From: Coffea arabica
Lineage: Eukaryota > Streptophyta > Magnoliopsida > Gentianales > Rubiaceae
Direction of reading: 5' to 3'
DNA length: 64,000 nucleotides
Assembly: GCF_036785885.1 (NCBI RefSeq)
Contig: NC_092320.1
Coordinates: 13,455,557 to 13,519,556, forward strand
Position numbers and translations under genes: made by a program. Shown one piece after another: positions 1 to 12,777 of this stretch. The notes below the pieces were generated by a model. It did not search any database and was not told the DNA's origin. It saw only the letters and a program-made list of their open reading frames with translations. Each line of letters opens with the position of its first letter. The stretch's first letter is position 1.

Positions 1-720
1 AAAAATAGCCATGTTATATATTTGGGTTGGTAATTTTTGACACGACTTAAATACATGGTACGAATCTAACACGAAATTAATTGGTTTGGATTAAGGTTTG
101 GCGGGTTCGGATCAGAATTGGGTGAAACTCGATGAACCCGAAAAAAAAAATAAGTCGAATTCATATTATCCACAGGACCATGGGTTGACCCGATAACCCA
201 TTTAAGCATTAAAAAGAATTTAATAAATATAAAAATATTTTATCTAACTAAACTAAGTTATTCTTTTTTTTTTTTTCCAAAGGCATTAATCACTTAATAA
301 CTTGTGTGAAGTTGAAATTATTATATTTGGACAAATAACGTATTATATTATTTTCTAGTTTTATAGTATCTTAATTTATTTTAGATCTGATTTGGGATAA
401 AACGTTTTTACATTATTTTAATTTATTTCAAATCTGATTTGGGATTGTTTTATCGAGATTTTTGTTACTTGATTATATAATTAGCCTTGTGTGAAAGTAG
501 TTCTATTAAAAACTATAGTGGTAAATTAGTGAATTAAAATTATATTTCACGTCATATCAGATCAACTTGAAATTGATCTGCCAACCTGAAATTAATCTGC
601 CAACCCAAAAATTTCAGGTTAAGGTCAAGTATCAGCAGGTTTCTGTTATACCTGATCTCAATCCGACCTGCTAACCCGTTTCTGATCTGATTGACCCTCT
701 ATTACATATGGGATACATGT
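1..720. repeat. Degenerate repeat-like intergenic DNA
   Basis: No coding exon is recognisable. Words such as 'acccg', 'gggttgacccg' and 'gatctg' recur near both sides (about 100-200 and 560-700). That is typical of decayed plant transposons, but I could not define termini or a target duplication. Confidence 0.3.
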
Positions 721-2235
721 CCAAAATTTCCCCTCCAAACAGCAAGCAACAGTAGAACAACCTGTAGTTAAAAAACCATCAAAGGACCGTATTTCAATTC
801 CTGTTCTCTGAATCTATCCTTTCTCAGGGCCACGTACCGTACCAACCTGTGCGACATGACATGTAAAGTTTGTAAACCCTGCCGTCGCCTTCTTATTCAG
901 ATGAAGTTAATCAAAGGGTGCTCCGGAATCCAAGGGAAATGAATCTAGCGTTCCTCTTTCCCATAGTATAGCAATGCTGCTAGTTTTGTATCTCGAAACA
1001 ACCAAGTGACTAACCATTGAAGCATATACAGAAATAGGAGCTTTTCATGTATCGAAAACGCCAAAAAAATACAAAAAAATCATGCATATCAGAATTTTTC
1101 TTGGAACTGCTTAAATCTTGGAGGAACCAGAGTTTAAGAATGACAAAGTTGCCATCAAATGTCCGAGGCATGCGAGGGAATCTAGAAGTCAGATATTACA
1201 TCTTCCAATATAAGAAGAGCACTCTAAATATGCTTCAGTAACAATTAATCTATGGCAAATCCTTCATCTCCACGACAGGCGAGTCATAAATAGCTCATTC
1301 CAGGCCAGTAACAACTGACGAAGAAGCAGATTCGGAGCTCAGACCTTGCACCCATTTATGCGGACGAAATTAAGGTGAACTAAGATGATAGCTAAGAGAA
1401 TATACTGAAATAGAAGCTTTTCATGAAATAGAGAATGTCTGTACCATCATCTGCTTAATTTTTCTGACCAAAGTCCTACCAAAATCACTTCAAGGATCAC
1501 TAACCTTTAGAGACAGCAACTAGCTTTTGGTACCTGTATATAGAGGAAAGAAAGAAGCTTTTAGTAAATAAAGAAACCACATAACGAAAAGGGGAGTGGA
1601 AAAAAAAATGCATATATAAAAGAGGGGTAGGAATAATACAAGCAAGTCATAAGTGACACATTAGTTTTTCCCTTTTCCATTATGTGTCCCTAAAACTTCA
1701 GGACTTGAAAGAGTAACCATCATCGATTGTCAATGGCCTACCCTTGTTTGTTTCTCACAATCATGCTCTTATCAACAAAGATAATGGCTACAACCCCTTT
1801 GCAGTCAAATAACAAACAAATAAGTAGTCTGTTTTTAGGCAAATTAAACATCTAACTTCACGAAAATAGTGATCATAGAGGAAGAAACAAAACTACAATG
1901 TTAGGCATCTTAATATCTGATAATTTCTGTTCGGACAGGGGAGATCAAAGCAACAACAGCAATTAAGTGTGACAACTGACAACTAGATAAAGGGCACACT
2001 TGCCCACTATGCAGCTGCAGAAAAATAAAATAATGAAAAAAATATTGAAATACCATTCATATGCAAATTAATCTATCAATGGACTCACAATTATCCACAG
2101 AAAAGAAAAAAAAAATGGCATGTATATCTCCTAGTCTACCGAATATTGTGTCTCGGAACATAAATGACAACTAAACTAAATCTATAAAGCTGTCAGTGGC
2201 AAATCCGCAAAACTTAAAACTCCTGAATAGCAAAA
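721..2235. other. 3' flank of the F-box gene, no gene seen
   Basis: No recognisable protein family. On the minus strand this lies downstream of the F-box stop and may hold its 3' UTR. The base context at the stop (GAG followed by GTATGA) looks like a splice donor, so a 3' UTR intron or an extra terminal exon could lie here. Confidence 0.35.
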
Positions 2236-3525
2236 TCATACCTCATTTTCCTGGACCTTGATGGTAGATGCCTGAATTGAGACTGGCCACAGGGGAAGCA
2301 TGAAGCGGTAGACAAAACACCATTGGATTTCCTTTCTCAAAGTTGCATTATCCGTTGGTAAAGTGACATTATCATCCAGCTCTAGCAATTGTTGACTTTG
2401 ATAATCATAGGAGAGAAAGCTTCCTTCATACCCAAGATACACAGTATCAGAATCAAATGGGTGAAAAGCTATTGGCACCAAACGTGATGAACGAAGATAA
2501 GAACTATCACATGCAGCTTCCCTTAGGTTGACACGGTGCTCCAATAACCAAAGCCCTTCCTCATAGTCACTGAGCGTCCACATACTTACCCTATATCCAT
2601 CATTATAAGCATTAGAGCCTACAAAAAATCTCAAATGCCCATGATGGACATCAAAGAGTATACCTTTTGTATCAACGCTTTTGCTCCATTCTCTGTCTAT
2701 GTCCCCCGGAAGTTGTATAATCCGATAAGAATGAGGACCTTTATAAGGATCATAAGCTAAAATTCCAAGTTTCCTATCCATAAAATGCAATATTTCTTTT
2801 AAAACAACAGGCATCTTCCAGAGAGGGAAAAGTTGAAGTACTTGCTGAAAAGGAATTTCAATATCCCTCCATTCACCAGTTTCAGAAGAGAATATATCAA
2901 GCTTGAGGATGCTGGTTCTTCCCCCACCATCTTCAAGTCGTATTACTTTGTAACTAGTGACAACACTGTGTTTCACCTGGCTGATGAACCCTACACAGCA
3001 ATGAGCAAAGGGACGCTTTGATGGTGGAATTTCAACATACTGCTTAGTGATGGGATTCAGAATATAATACCGACCAAAATCCCACCCGGAATTTGAGCCA
3101 CATAACAATAGCCCGTTACCGTCCATGGCAATAATGTGATCAAGTATTCCGTATACATCAGTTCCATGAGTCTGTGCGGAAGGAGGAAGATCAGACTTGG
3201 TAAGACAGGCTACACCGACATCATTTGAAAATAAATTCCTGAAAAACCCGTGCTCATGACGAATTTCTTCCCCATGTATACATTTATAAAGAAGAGTCCA
3301 GAGTTTTGGTTGTGCAGCCGTAAATGGTGATGCAATTCTTGAAACAAAAGCATGTCCAAAGGAAGGAGCGTCAATCAGGGAGCGCCATTGTTTGCAGACG
3401 CACTTGCATCTAAAGACACACTTCATTGGCAAACGGATAAGCAATTCAACCACCACCGATTCTGGAATATAAGGTAAACCTGACCTCGAAGCTAATCCAG
3501 TACCACATTCTCTACCACTATCCAT
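2236..3525 (-). CDS. F-box protein with F-box-associated (FBA) region
   Basis: Uninterrupted 429-residue reading frame. An F-box lies at about residues 17-60: LPYIPESVVVELLIRLP is followed by the Cys/Trp-rich CKQWRSLID segment. The rest looks like an FBA-type beta region, with 'RYYILNPITKQYVEIPPS' near residue 150 and an ETGEW element about 60 residues later. Proteins of this family are usually the substrate-recognition subunit of SCF ubiquitin ligases (the F-box binds SKP1 and the C-terminal region binds the target); no target can be inferred here. The ATG at 3523-3525 sits shortly before the F-box, as expected. The last codons run into GAG|GTATGA, a good splice-donor match, so the true C-terminus could differ by a few residues if an intron starts there. 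Nearest gene in the same direction is the TPR gene upstream, 5 kb away. Confidence 0.85.
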   Translation of the reverse strand: MDSGRECGTGLASRSGLPYIPESVVVELLIRLPMKCVFRCKCVCKQWRSLIDAPSFGHAFVSRIASPFTAAQPKLWTLLYKCIHGEEIRHEHGFFRNLFSNDVGVACLTKSDLPPSAQTHGTDVYGILDHIIAMDGNGLLLCGSNSGWDFGRYYILNPITKQYVEIPPSKRPFAHCCVGFISQVKHSVVTSYKVIRLEDGGGRTSILKLDIFSSETGEWRDIEIPFQQVLQLFPLWKMPVVLKEILHFMDRKLGILAYDPYKGPHSYRIIQLPGDIDREWSKSVDTKGILFDVHHGHLRFFVGSNAYNDGYRVSMWTLSDYEEGLWLLEHRVNLREAACDSSYLRSSRLVPIAFHPFDSDTVYLGYEGSFLSYDYQSQQLLELDDNVTLPTDNATLRKEIQWCFVYRFMLPLWPVSIQASTIKVQENEV

Positions 3526-5087
3526 CTCCGCCGGCGGAGGAACGGGACTACAATCCCAGATGCTGTCTTCTTACTCGAACTAGAGGATTTAGATGATTTT
3601 ATGGGGCCCGTCGATTTGCAGTTCCACGCAAAATGCAAGGCACGGCTCTAATTCTCACTTTTTGATGATTGATGGCATGGCATCCAAAAAGCCTCCTATG
3701 GACTGCAAGTTGCGGCAAGCCGAGAAGGGAAGACATTATACACAGTTTCGATTGTTTTTCTCATTATAGGAAAAGCCGCCACGATCAGTTTGTTACTTTG
3801 TCGGGTAGGGCACATTTATGTGTTTTTGGGTTTGTTTGGTTGCTGACATATATATATACTAGTTGAGGTTGGCTGTGCCATGCACGGTCAGTGCCCATCC
3901 AAAAGCTTTCAATTGCAATCATAATTTTGGAAAAATATAATGAATTGTTTGTACCTATTTATTTTAATATGCAGCCTTTGTTTAATTTTTGAGCTAATTA
4001 TCATCAAAATGTCTCTTTTTTAGTTTTTCTTAAGTACCTATATATATATAGTTGGGTAATTGCAGATAACTTTATTATTTTTAACTAACAATTATGAAAA
4101 TCAACCAACGTCAAAGCAAGATAAAGCAATAAGAAAGACTAACAGGAAAAAGTACGTTAAATAACCCACCAAGATTTCTTTCAGTTTAATCGTTAAACTT
4201 AATAATTAATCAAAAGTGTTGGAAACATATACAATGATACTGTTAAAGCTTATACATCATTTTTGAGTTATGGTCCAGTTGTTTGCAATTAAAGTCATCA
4301 AACTATAGCTGATTAACCGATAAGAAACTCCACTGAAAATAATTGCCTAAGTAACATTTAATCAGGCAATAAATAGGCAAGTTTCCAGTAGTATGATAAA
4401 CTTGGCTAGGAGCAATTAAAAAACTCAATGTGGCCGAAACTGAACTAAATTCTACAAAACAGAGGCATCAAACATTTCAGAAAACATTCTCTTAGCATGC
4501 TAACAAATGGCTGAATAAGTATAGTAACAAAGAAACAACGCAAATAAAATCTTACCAAGCAAGAAAAGGAATGAGAAGGAAGAAAAACAAGAAAAGCTTT
4601 TAAGCTTAATCTAGTTGATATGTTTCCTATTATAAAGATTTACATCTAAAAAAAGAGTCAATAATAAGTAAATTAACCCATTGCTTTTGGCTCTAATATA
4701 ATGGTGGAGGTATGATAAAATTAAAGCACAGCTAATAGTTGATCGCATGGCAAGTATTTTTACAAAGTACAATCTAACTTCAAGAGAAATAGCAAACATT
4801 CAATCACATTAGGTAATTCAAGGCAGTAGAACAACAAAACATGATCTGTATTATCATCCTATGCAAGAAGAAGAGAAAAATTAATCCAAGGACAACGTTT
4901 GCAAAATGATGGTCAAAGGTTTTAAACTTTAGCAAAGTGCGCCATAAAGCTGTGTGTTAACTTTACAATCGAGTGGTAACTAAGAACATAACGGGTGATA
5001 AATGAAAATTCACCAATAAAGAAGAATTAATTTTATAAAACAAAAAGAAAAATAAAAAGGTTCTCTTTCTTTTATTTATTTATTTCA
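3526..5087. other. Intergenic, upstream of the F-box gene
   Basis: AT-rich sequence with no gene recognised. The first few hundred bases are the probable F-box promoter region (minus strand). The open frames here are short and show no family resemblance. Confidence 0.4.
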
Positions 5088-6422
5088 GGGAAAATCATTC
5101 AAAACTTCCCTCACATTTTGTAAATTGACTTCGTTTATCACTTTTAAAAGTATATTTTTACGTCCTTCACAAATTCATATTGATTAAATTTGGTCCCTAT
5201 CTAGGTTTCCGACTAGTTTTTTGTCGGAATCAATCACGTGCAAGGCACGTGATTATTTTTTAAAAGCAAATTGTCAAATCAAAATTTATATAATTCGATC
5301 CATAGTCCCTCACATTTTACAAAATAAATTTTTTTATCCCTCACATTTCACAAAATAAATTTTTCATCCGTCATTGATCATGTGTATGAATAACATTTTT
5401 TTAAACTAATATATATATTTATTTGATTTCACCTGAACAATGCGAATGGCATGTAATATATCTCCATTTGATTTCGTCTGAACGTACTATTCAGGTGAAA
5501 TTAAAAATAAATATATACAGGGGTTTAAAAAAATTGTTAGTTTTTCACTCATGTTCATTCCTTTTACTCAAAAATTGAAAAAAAAAAAAGAAAACATTTA
5601 ATTCTAAATATTATCCAGTGTTTATATCGAATTAAATTTTGACAGAAAAAATAAACAAAGAAAAAGTATGATAAAAAGAAGTAAGTGAATGACACTTTTA
5701 AATTTTAAGATAATCATAAGACAAAAAATTCAACTATTGGTCTTAAAGGTAGTAAGTAAAAATTTCAAATTTAAACTGCAATTTGTTAGTATGACTATAG
5801 AATTATTCGAATTAATACCGATTAATTAGATGGTCTTATTACACAACTCAATAAATGAATTATTATTAAAATAGAAAAGGCTACAAATATTGAATAGATT
5901 TACATGGTAAAATCAAATATATATATATATATATATATATGGGTTTAAAACAAAATTGTTAGATTTAAACCCATGTATATATCTATTGAATAGCATATGT
6001 ACAACTACAATTAGTCTGTTTAGGTGAAATCAAATAGAGATATATTACATGCTATTCGTACTGTTCAGGTGAAATCAAATAGATATAAACATGGATTTCT
6101 TTTTTAAAAAATTATCTGTACACATGGCAATGGGAGAAAAAAAAATTTTATTTTGTAAAATGTAAGGGACGAAACAATTTATTATGTGAAATGTAATGGA
6201 CTATAGATGGATTATGTAAATTTTGATTTGATAATTTTGCCCCTAAAAAATGATCACCTGCAAGCCACGTGATGAATTCCGGCAAAACATTAGTCAGAAA
6301 TCTAGGTAAGGATCAAATTTGACTAATGTGAATTTGTAAGAAGCATAAAATTACACTTTCAAAAGTGAGTGACAAAAAAAGTCATTTTACAAAATGTGAG
6401 GGACGTTTTGAACGATTTTCCT
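5088..6422. mobile_element. Fold-back / long-TIR DNA element, non-coding
   Basis: The two ends are inverted copies. The left end GGGAAAATCATTCAAAAC matches the reverse complement of the right end (...GTTTTGAACGATTTTCC), and 'CCTCACATTTTGTAAA' is shared just inside. Inverted similarity continues inward for about 350-400 bp per arm, including the paired 'cacgtg' words near 5235 and 6265 and 'acatgctattcg/cgaatggcatgt' nearer the middle. The centre holds an (AT)n run at 5917-5940. No transposase frame is present. I see no clean target-site duplication. Long TIRs suggest a Mutator-like or fold-back type. Confidence 0.7.
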
Positions 6423-7576
6423 TTTTTTCAACACTAAAATATCACTTTTATTAAATTTGTTTTCTCAAACAGATAAGATAGTTATATTTACTCTCTAAAT
6501 AAATAAGGTTGCATTTATAATTTTAATTTAATACTATACACAAATTATAAATAAAGCTACATTTACACTAAGACTCGCTAATTTTTTTCTTTTTTCTTTG
6601 ATCATGAGAGCATAAAATGTGCCTTTTCTCTCATCGCAAAAATATAAATTTTGACAGTTTCTTTAATAGTGGATTTACAACCATAGTTGTTAGCCCTTTG
6701 CTTCAATCCAATTATAATGCTACGGAATAAATTATCTTAATGTATGCTCTATTCTATGATTACAAAGATATAATTTCTCGGTGTTTTTTTTTTCTCTAAA
6801 TCTCAAACAACAAAAAATCTACAAAAGTAAAATAAAACTAAAGCACAAATTCTCACAATGATACCCTCATATTTCTTTTTAAATAAATAACCTTGCATTT
6901 ACATTTAGAGTTGTTAGGCTCCGTATTTAATTTTAATGCTCTACGTTAACTATATAATAAATTTCACCCATTTATTTATATGCACAAACCAATACACAAA
7001 CAAGAAAAACAATAAATTAGCACTACAATTTGTCGGATTTACTATTGCCTTTTCCTTGGTAGCATTTGGTTAGACTGTCTTTTCTGTCATCATACTTCAT
7101 ATCACATGATTATTCCATAGCCCAAATTTTATAGCCCACATGAACATTGTATTCTTTATTCTCACATTGGGGATATTGCATTTGTTTTTAATTTTGTTCA
7201 TAAAGGTTGAATTATTTCTGCAAATGGGGTATATAATTCAAGGGCCAAGAGGTTGATGAACTTTCTTTGTATTACATTTACAACTTTAAGAATTTAGACA
7301 CTGCACATAATAAACAATTTCTTTTAAATTTTATTCATGTGTTTTATGGTCTTGCGTCTTGACAAGTAAAAACAGCAAGTCATGATTTATCATATTAAAG
7401 CCCAATTATCGTTTTTTTCAAAGTCGCTTATATTTTTCAAAACTCAATGTGCCATTTCACCAGCTGAAAACTTATTTATCATAGTAGCTTAGTGCTCTGG
7501 CCAACTAGGGATTACAGGGGAAAAAACCTATGAGAGAAGGCTTTGGGGAATTATCTATTTTGGTTTGGAAAAAAGG

Positions 7577-7641
<65 letters not shown>

Positions 7642-8603
7642 CTCATTAAAAATCCCAAAATCAAAACACTCTGCCTCTACCTTATGAAACAAATTTAAAG
7701 GAGATTCAAACTCTTATCCACTCCTCACTAATCTTAGGATCTGTCACGAGAATTTCAAATCGTAAGACCTAATATGATTCCGTAGAGAAAACTTAAATCA
7801 TTTCAATGAAGAGCAAAATAAGACTTCAAATTCAAGATCTTCTTCAGGACCCGTCTCCCCCCTTTCTTTCTCCAAAAGAAAATTTCTAAAAAGAAAAAGG
7901 AAAATATGATAAGACGCGGTTCCAACCAAAACAAGGGATCTGGATGCCCATTAACCCCAATGAAGAAGACAAGACAAGGTTCAGGATTCTAGCCTTAAAT
8001 CAGACGCATGCTAAATACGATATTCTATCCAACGTTTGAAAGAAATCTTTCAAAATGGAGAAGTGAGAACGACAAGACACAGTAAGAAATATCAAGCCTT
8101 ACGTTTCAGCCGAGAAAACAATTGACTTTATATTTGAGTTACATCTAGTCAAAATTAACCAATAATCAGGTGGGGCAAAATAAAGATGAAAACTGAATCC
8201 CTATACTCGCTGGTTCTTCAATTTCTTTCTATGCTGAGCAGATCATGGCAAAGATAGGAATTGATAATATAAATTATATTGCATCTTAAGATGCTCTCCA
8301 ACACAGTATCAAAGACATGAAAACTCCACCCAGTCGCCAGGAGAAGCTAAAAGGACTAATGGCAAGCAACAAGTATGAACAAATTCCAGTAAACTCAAAC
8401 ATTGACACATCTATGTCATGTCATGTCATGCCATGCCAAAATATCTTCCAACATTTTTTTAAATAGAGTCAAATGTACAAACATAATCATCTGCCGGAAA
8501 GCAGCATTGTGACACAATACCCTTCATCAACGTTTTGTCCCCTCTGATCCATGGCGCCAGAAACTAAGAGAGTATATATTGACGTTTGCACTGGATATCC
8601 ATA
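6423..8603. other. Intergenic, 3' flank of the TPR gene
   Basis: No gene recognised. Mostly AT-rich simple sequence. It includes the AT microsatellite listed separately and a short 'atgtc/atgcc' pentamer run near 8411-8440. The last few hundred bases are the probable 3' UTR of the TTC1-like gene on the minus strand. Confidence 0.4.
7579..7638. repeat. (AT)30 microsatellite
   Basis: Sixty bases of uninterrupted AT dinucleotide repeat, read directly. Confidence 0.98.
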
Positions 8604-11600
8604 CTAGCGCTGAAATGAAACAGAATATGAACCAGTGTTTGGATCTTTGACAGCTTTGAAATTGTCAACACTCATTCCAAATCGACCCAAAAGGGAATTT
8701 CCCATTTCCTTCAGCTTCCCTGCTCAAAAGGTAAATGATTCAACTACAGTGAGAGATGCAATCGCAATTCAAGATATATATAAAGCTGGAAAGCATTTGT
8801 TATCCTACAATACTTTCACTGTTAAACATACAAAAATGAACTATCCTTGCTTGAAGCGCTTAACAGGGAAAATAGAATACGAAAGCAGATAAGACCCATA
8901 AACTCAAGAATGAAGTCACAAGCAACAGAGAAAGTGCAACACAATAATGCCTTTTGCATGCGCAGAGCAACCAAGATCAGAAGTTCAGAAAGTGTATGAA
9001 ATAGGATTGGAGTCGTTCTATTATCATACTATCAGGTCCCAAATTTACAATTTGAGTGGTGAAACTACAATACTGTCATCGTATTTAATCAAGATCACTA
9101 AATGCAGCATAGATACACCCCGAAGAGCTTAGATGCCCCAGTATTTTATCTGATAATTCCAGATCCTCTCCTTCCCCAATTTTCTCCCTTCAAACATGTT
9201 TTCTTCAGGCAAAATGAAACATTTCTATATCGACACATAAAAGAGCAAATATGTCGCCATTTAATAGCAACTATCCATATAAGTTCATACTACCAAATGT
9301 TAGCAATGCTCACCAATCATTTCTTCCTTCATCTTTTCGCGCTTTTCATCTGCCAATGGCTTTAAGCGAACAATCTGTCTTCTAGCTTGGTCATGTGATG
9401 GGTCAACTTCCAAAACTTTTGTTATATCTGTATATTGTAATAAACAATCAGCATAGGAAACAAGAAATTTTGAGAACCCATATGCAATCTACGAGAAGAT
9501 TAATGAACGGCATTGATCAAATGTTTCAAGAGCAAGAGAGAGAGTAAGAAAGAATCGAGGCATTGAAATCCACAAAGCCACCATAAATTCAGGATAAATC
9601 TTCTTATAAGCACAAGATTGACAATAAGATATTCAAAATCTCACACCCACATACCTGCAATGGCTTCTTCGAAATGTTCCAACATTTCATGTGCCTCTGC
9701 TCTTCTAAGCAAAACTTTTATGTAGCTAGCGTTTAGCTCCAATGCTTTTGTGCATTCTTTAATTGTATCCTCAAATTTTTTCTGTTAAAAAAAAAAATAT
9801 AACTTCATCAAACTTCAGTTGGAAACTTATCAATGCATGAGATAAGCAGAGCATGCACTGCATAAATAAGGCTATCATACTAGAAGTTATTTGAGAATCA
9901 CATAACAGGTATCAACAGATAAAGTAGGCTACTGTAGCATCAACCACCAACAAGGTACTTGGCGAGAAGCTTAAACATACAGAGTCTCTCTAACTGAGGA
10001 GAAAGAATGTTTTGATGGAGAACTAGTTATAATATGCGGACAAAATTCTCTACCAACAAATTGTGAACAATAATAAGATAAGTACCGTGTATCTCAACAA
10101 TAAAGGTTAATAACATATTGTCTACCCATATGAGCTGAAAAAATCATTTCCAGTTTTAATGATTCAAATCAGATGGAGTGAGCCAGATTGATGAAAATAG
10201 ATCTTGGACCTTGCTTGGAATAGCTAACAGACTTTCTTCCACATCCACCATTGACACACTAAGGAGATTACATACAAGACATAGCAGGTTACCATGGCCA
10301 ACTTGCCTACTTTGTCAAGATTTAAATCCATCTGCTGTCCGGTTTAAATCAAACGTTAACCACAAAAGTTATACTTGGCTCCGGAAAGAAGAAGAACAAG
10401 GGTAGAAAAAGTAAGAGAAACAGCTGCATATCAATATCAGAGCCAATTAATCTTCTGTCTAATAAATTATTCAAATTCAGACTTCATGTGTCCAGAGCCT
10501 AGACAAGAAGGCCACCAGTGAAGAAAATCCAACAAAACCTTTAATCATGTGAAAGGAGAAATTAAATGTTTAAACTTTTTCTGCGACACAATAATAGCAG
10601 CAACAACAACATTTTTCCTTAAAAGAAATGAAAGCCTTTGCTTCTGATATTAGCTACATACATGTTTTACAACAATAATATATTTAGAATTCGCATCAAG
10701 TTCCATCCAATGCTTTCTCTCTCTCTCTCACTCTCTCTCTCTGAGAGAGAGAGCTTCTATAACAAAATATTGATGTTTTACACTCACAGGCCAATGATAA
10801 CCCAGATCAACCGCTATCTATTGATTACAACAAGCAAATATGCATGCCCAGATCATAAAGAAATAGAAAGCGAAAGAGCAACTTTTAAGAAAGACATGCA
10901 AAATGCCAATTTTACCATATATCAACTCAATAATATGAGAGCTTACCATTTTGGAATAACACGCAGCACGATTTGCATGGCATACTGAGCGTAGTTCAAC
11001 AGATTCTGGTATACTAGACACAGCTTGTAAAGCAATATCATACTTAGACAATGCCTCTTCATACTGACCATCCTTAAACAATGTATTGCCTTCAAGTTTT
11101 GCATCATTTGCTTCTGCTAATGCTTTCTGCTCCAAAAAGAATACAAAGCTTAAGAGATGACAAGAACATCTACCAAAAGAACCAAGGCAATAACAGAACA
11201 ATAGGATTCCCGACACTAATGAGGAAATTTAAGATAGTCTAACATCTCTCTACTGTTAGAAAACATTAGCAAATGAATCATCACCAAACACAAACCTTCT
11301 GTACAAGAAAAGGTCAAAATGAATGAGAGCAACGAAACATTGAAACAAGGCCACTTGTTCTCAAGAAGGGAAAATATTTCTTCTTTTACCTTTTGAGGTT
11401 ACAATGAGGATAAGCAAGGCAGATTCTTGTTTTGTTTATTAAGTGAACTCTTATTCATCATCAACAAGAGTGCATAACAATATCACAAGTGAGATTCTAA
11501 CCAAACTATAAAGCGAAAGAACCTTAACCACTGGAAAAGAATCAGATCAATCTAAATCTCCACCACAGTTGACCAGATATAGCAGAGGAACTGACAACAT

Positions 11601-12777
11601 AAGACTAGGCATTTTCAGAAATCCATTGCCCTCAAGCAACCATCCTATCCAGCAAAGAAACCAAATAACAAGATCGCCTTCGCATAGCCAAGATAACATC
11701 AAAGAGACTGAAGTCAGTCCCAAGTTCTTTGCAATACAACCATGAAACAATACGTGGTGCAGACTTTTAGCCTCTCTCTCTTAAGCATGGACAAAAATTG
11801 ATTCGCTAGTCCTCCACCTTTTCATAACAAGTTCCAGTAGACATGTGCTATGAGGTGTCCCACAGTGAAACTCATCTTAAAATTAACTAAGCAAAATGTA
11901 ACTCTTTCTTATTTTGACCACCTCTAACCCAAAAAACTACAACTGTAATTGAGGATCAAAATAGCTCAAGGGTAGTCACAATTCCTCACCACCAAAAAAA
12001 AAAAAAAAAAAACTACAAATGCAAGCCTAAAGTGCCAAGGTAAATCCTAATTCATATATTTAAACTGAATTCTCCATGTTTACATTTATACATGCTACAT
12101 ATCAATACAAACTCCTAATACTTTCCTACAGTTACAGCTTGATGATTAAGATTTCCTTTTTACCTTGATAAAAAAAAAAAAAAAAGATTTCTCCTGCTTC
12201 AACTCAAATCATCATCAATATATCCACGAATGATTTTCTACGCCACGAAATATTTCTCCATATAGCTCAATCCGACTATGAAAATTCCTTTAATAAAACT
12301 ACAAAAAATAGTACAAAAAATACATAAAATGACAAAAGAATTTCAAGGAGGTTCTCATATTACCTCAATAATCTGCTCCTGATTCAAATCCACTTGCTGC
12401 TCCTGATGCTGATCATTGTCCCTCTCCTTGGAGCCTACAAGACCCTCCTCCCTGTTTCCCTCTTTAGCTTCTTCCTTTTCAGCTTCTTCCCTTCGCTGTT
12501 CCTCCCCCACGAGATCGTCTTCGTCGTCGTTGAGGTCAGCTTCGCTGGCAGTTTCGAACCCATCGGAGGCGTCTCCAACTGCAGTATTACCATGCGATGC
12601 TGACTCTTCCACGATCCTCGCCGCCGATGATGACGATGAAGAAGCCGCCGGCGACGACGTCGTCGTCGATTCGTCTCTTTTTACTACCGGCGGCTTTGTC
12701 TTAGGAAGAACTTTTTCATTCGTATTTTCCACTTTTTCCCCAATTGAATTCGATTCTACTGGTTCAATCACCACCAT
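8604..12777 (-). CDS. TTC1: TTC1-like tetratricopeptide-repeat protein
   Basis: Five-exon model on the minus strand: 12777-12364, 11126-10947, 9781-9655, 9427-9314, 8719-8604. It has GT-AG junctions throughout and totals 951 nt (316 residues) with phases that close exactly. Residues 1-138 (exon 1) are a Ser-rich then Glu/Asp-rich disordered leader. From residue 139 three TPR motifs follow (KLEGNTLFKDGQYEEALSKY; CHANRAACYSKMKKFEDTIK; RRAEAHEMLEHFEEAI). The C-terminal tail GRFGMSVDNFKAVKDPNTGS is the signature end of the TTC1 family. Animal TTC1 is described as an Hsp70/Hsp90-binding adaptor; a co-chaperone role in the plant cytosol is an inference. Exon 2 begins at the first TPR and exon 3 carries the rest of TPR2. 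Intron 2 (10946-9782) holds a CT/GA hairpin repeat. Confidence 0.9.
10714..10753. repeat. (CT)n-(GA)n hairpin in TPR gene intron 2
   Basis: A run of CT repeats is followed directly by GA repeats (turning point near 10742), so the strand can fold on itself. It lies in the second intron of the TTC1-like gene. Confidence 0.9.
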
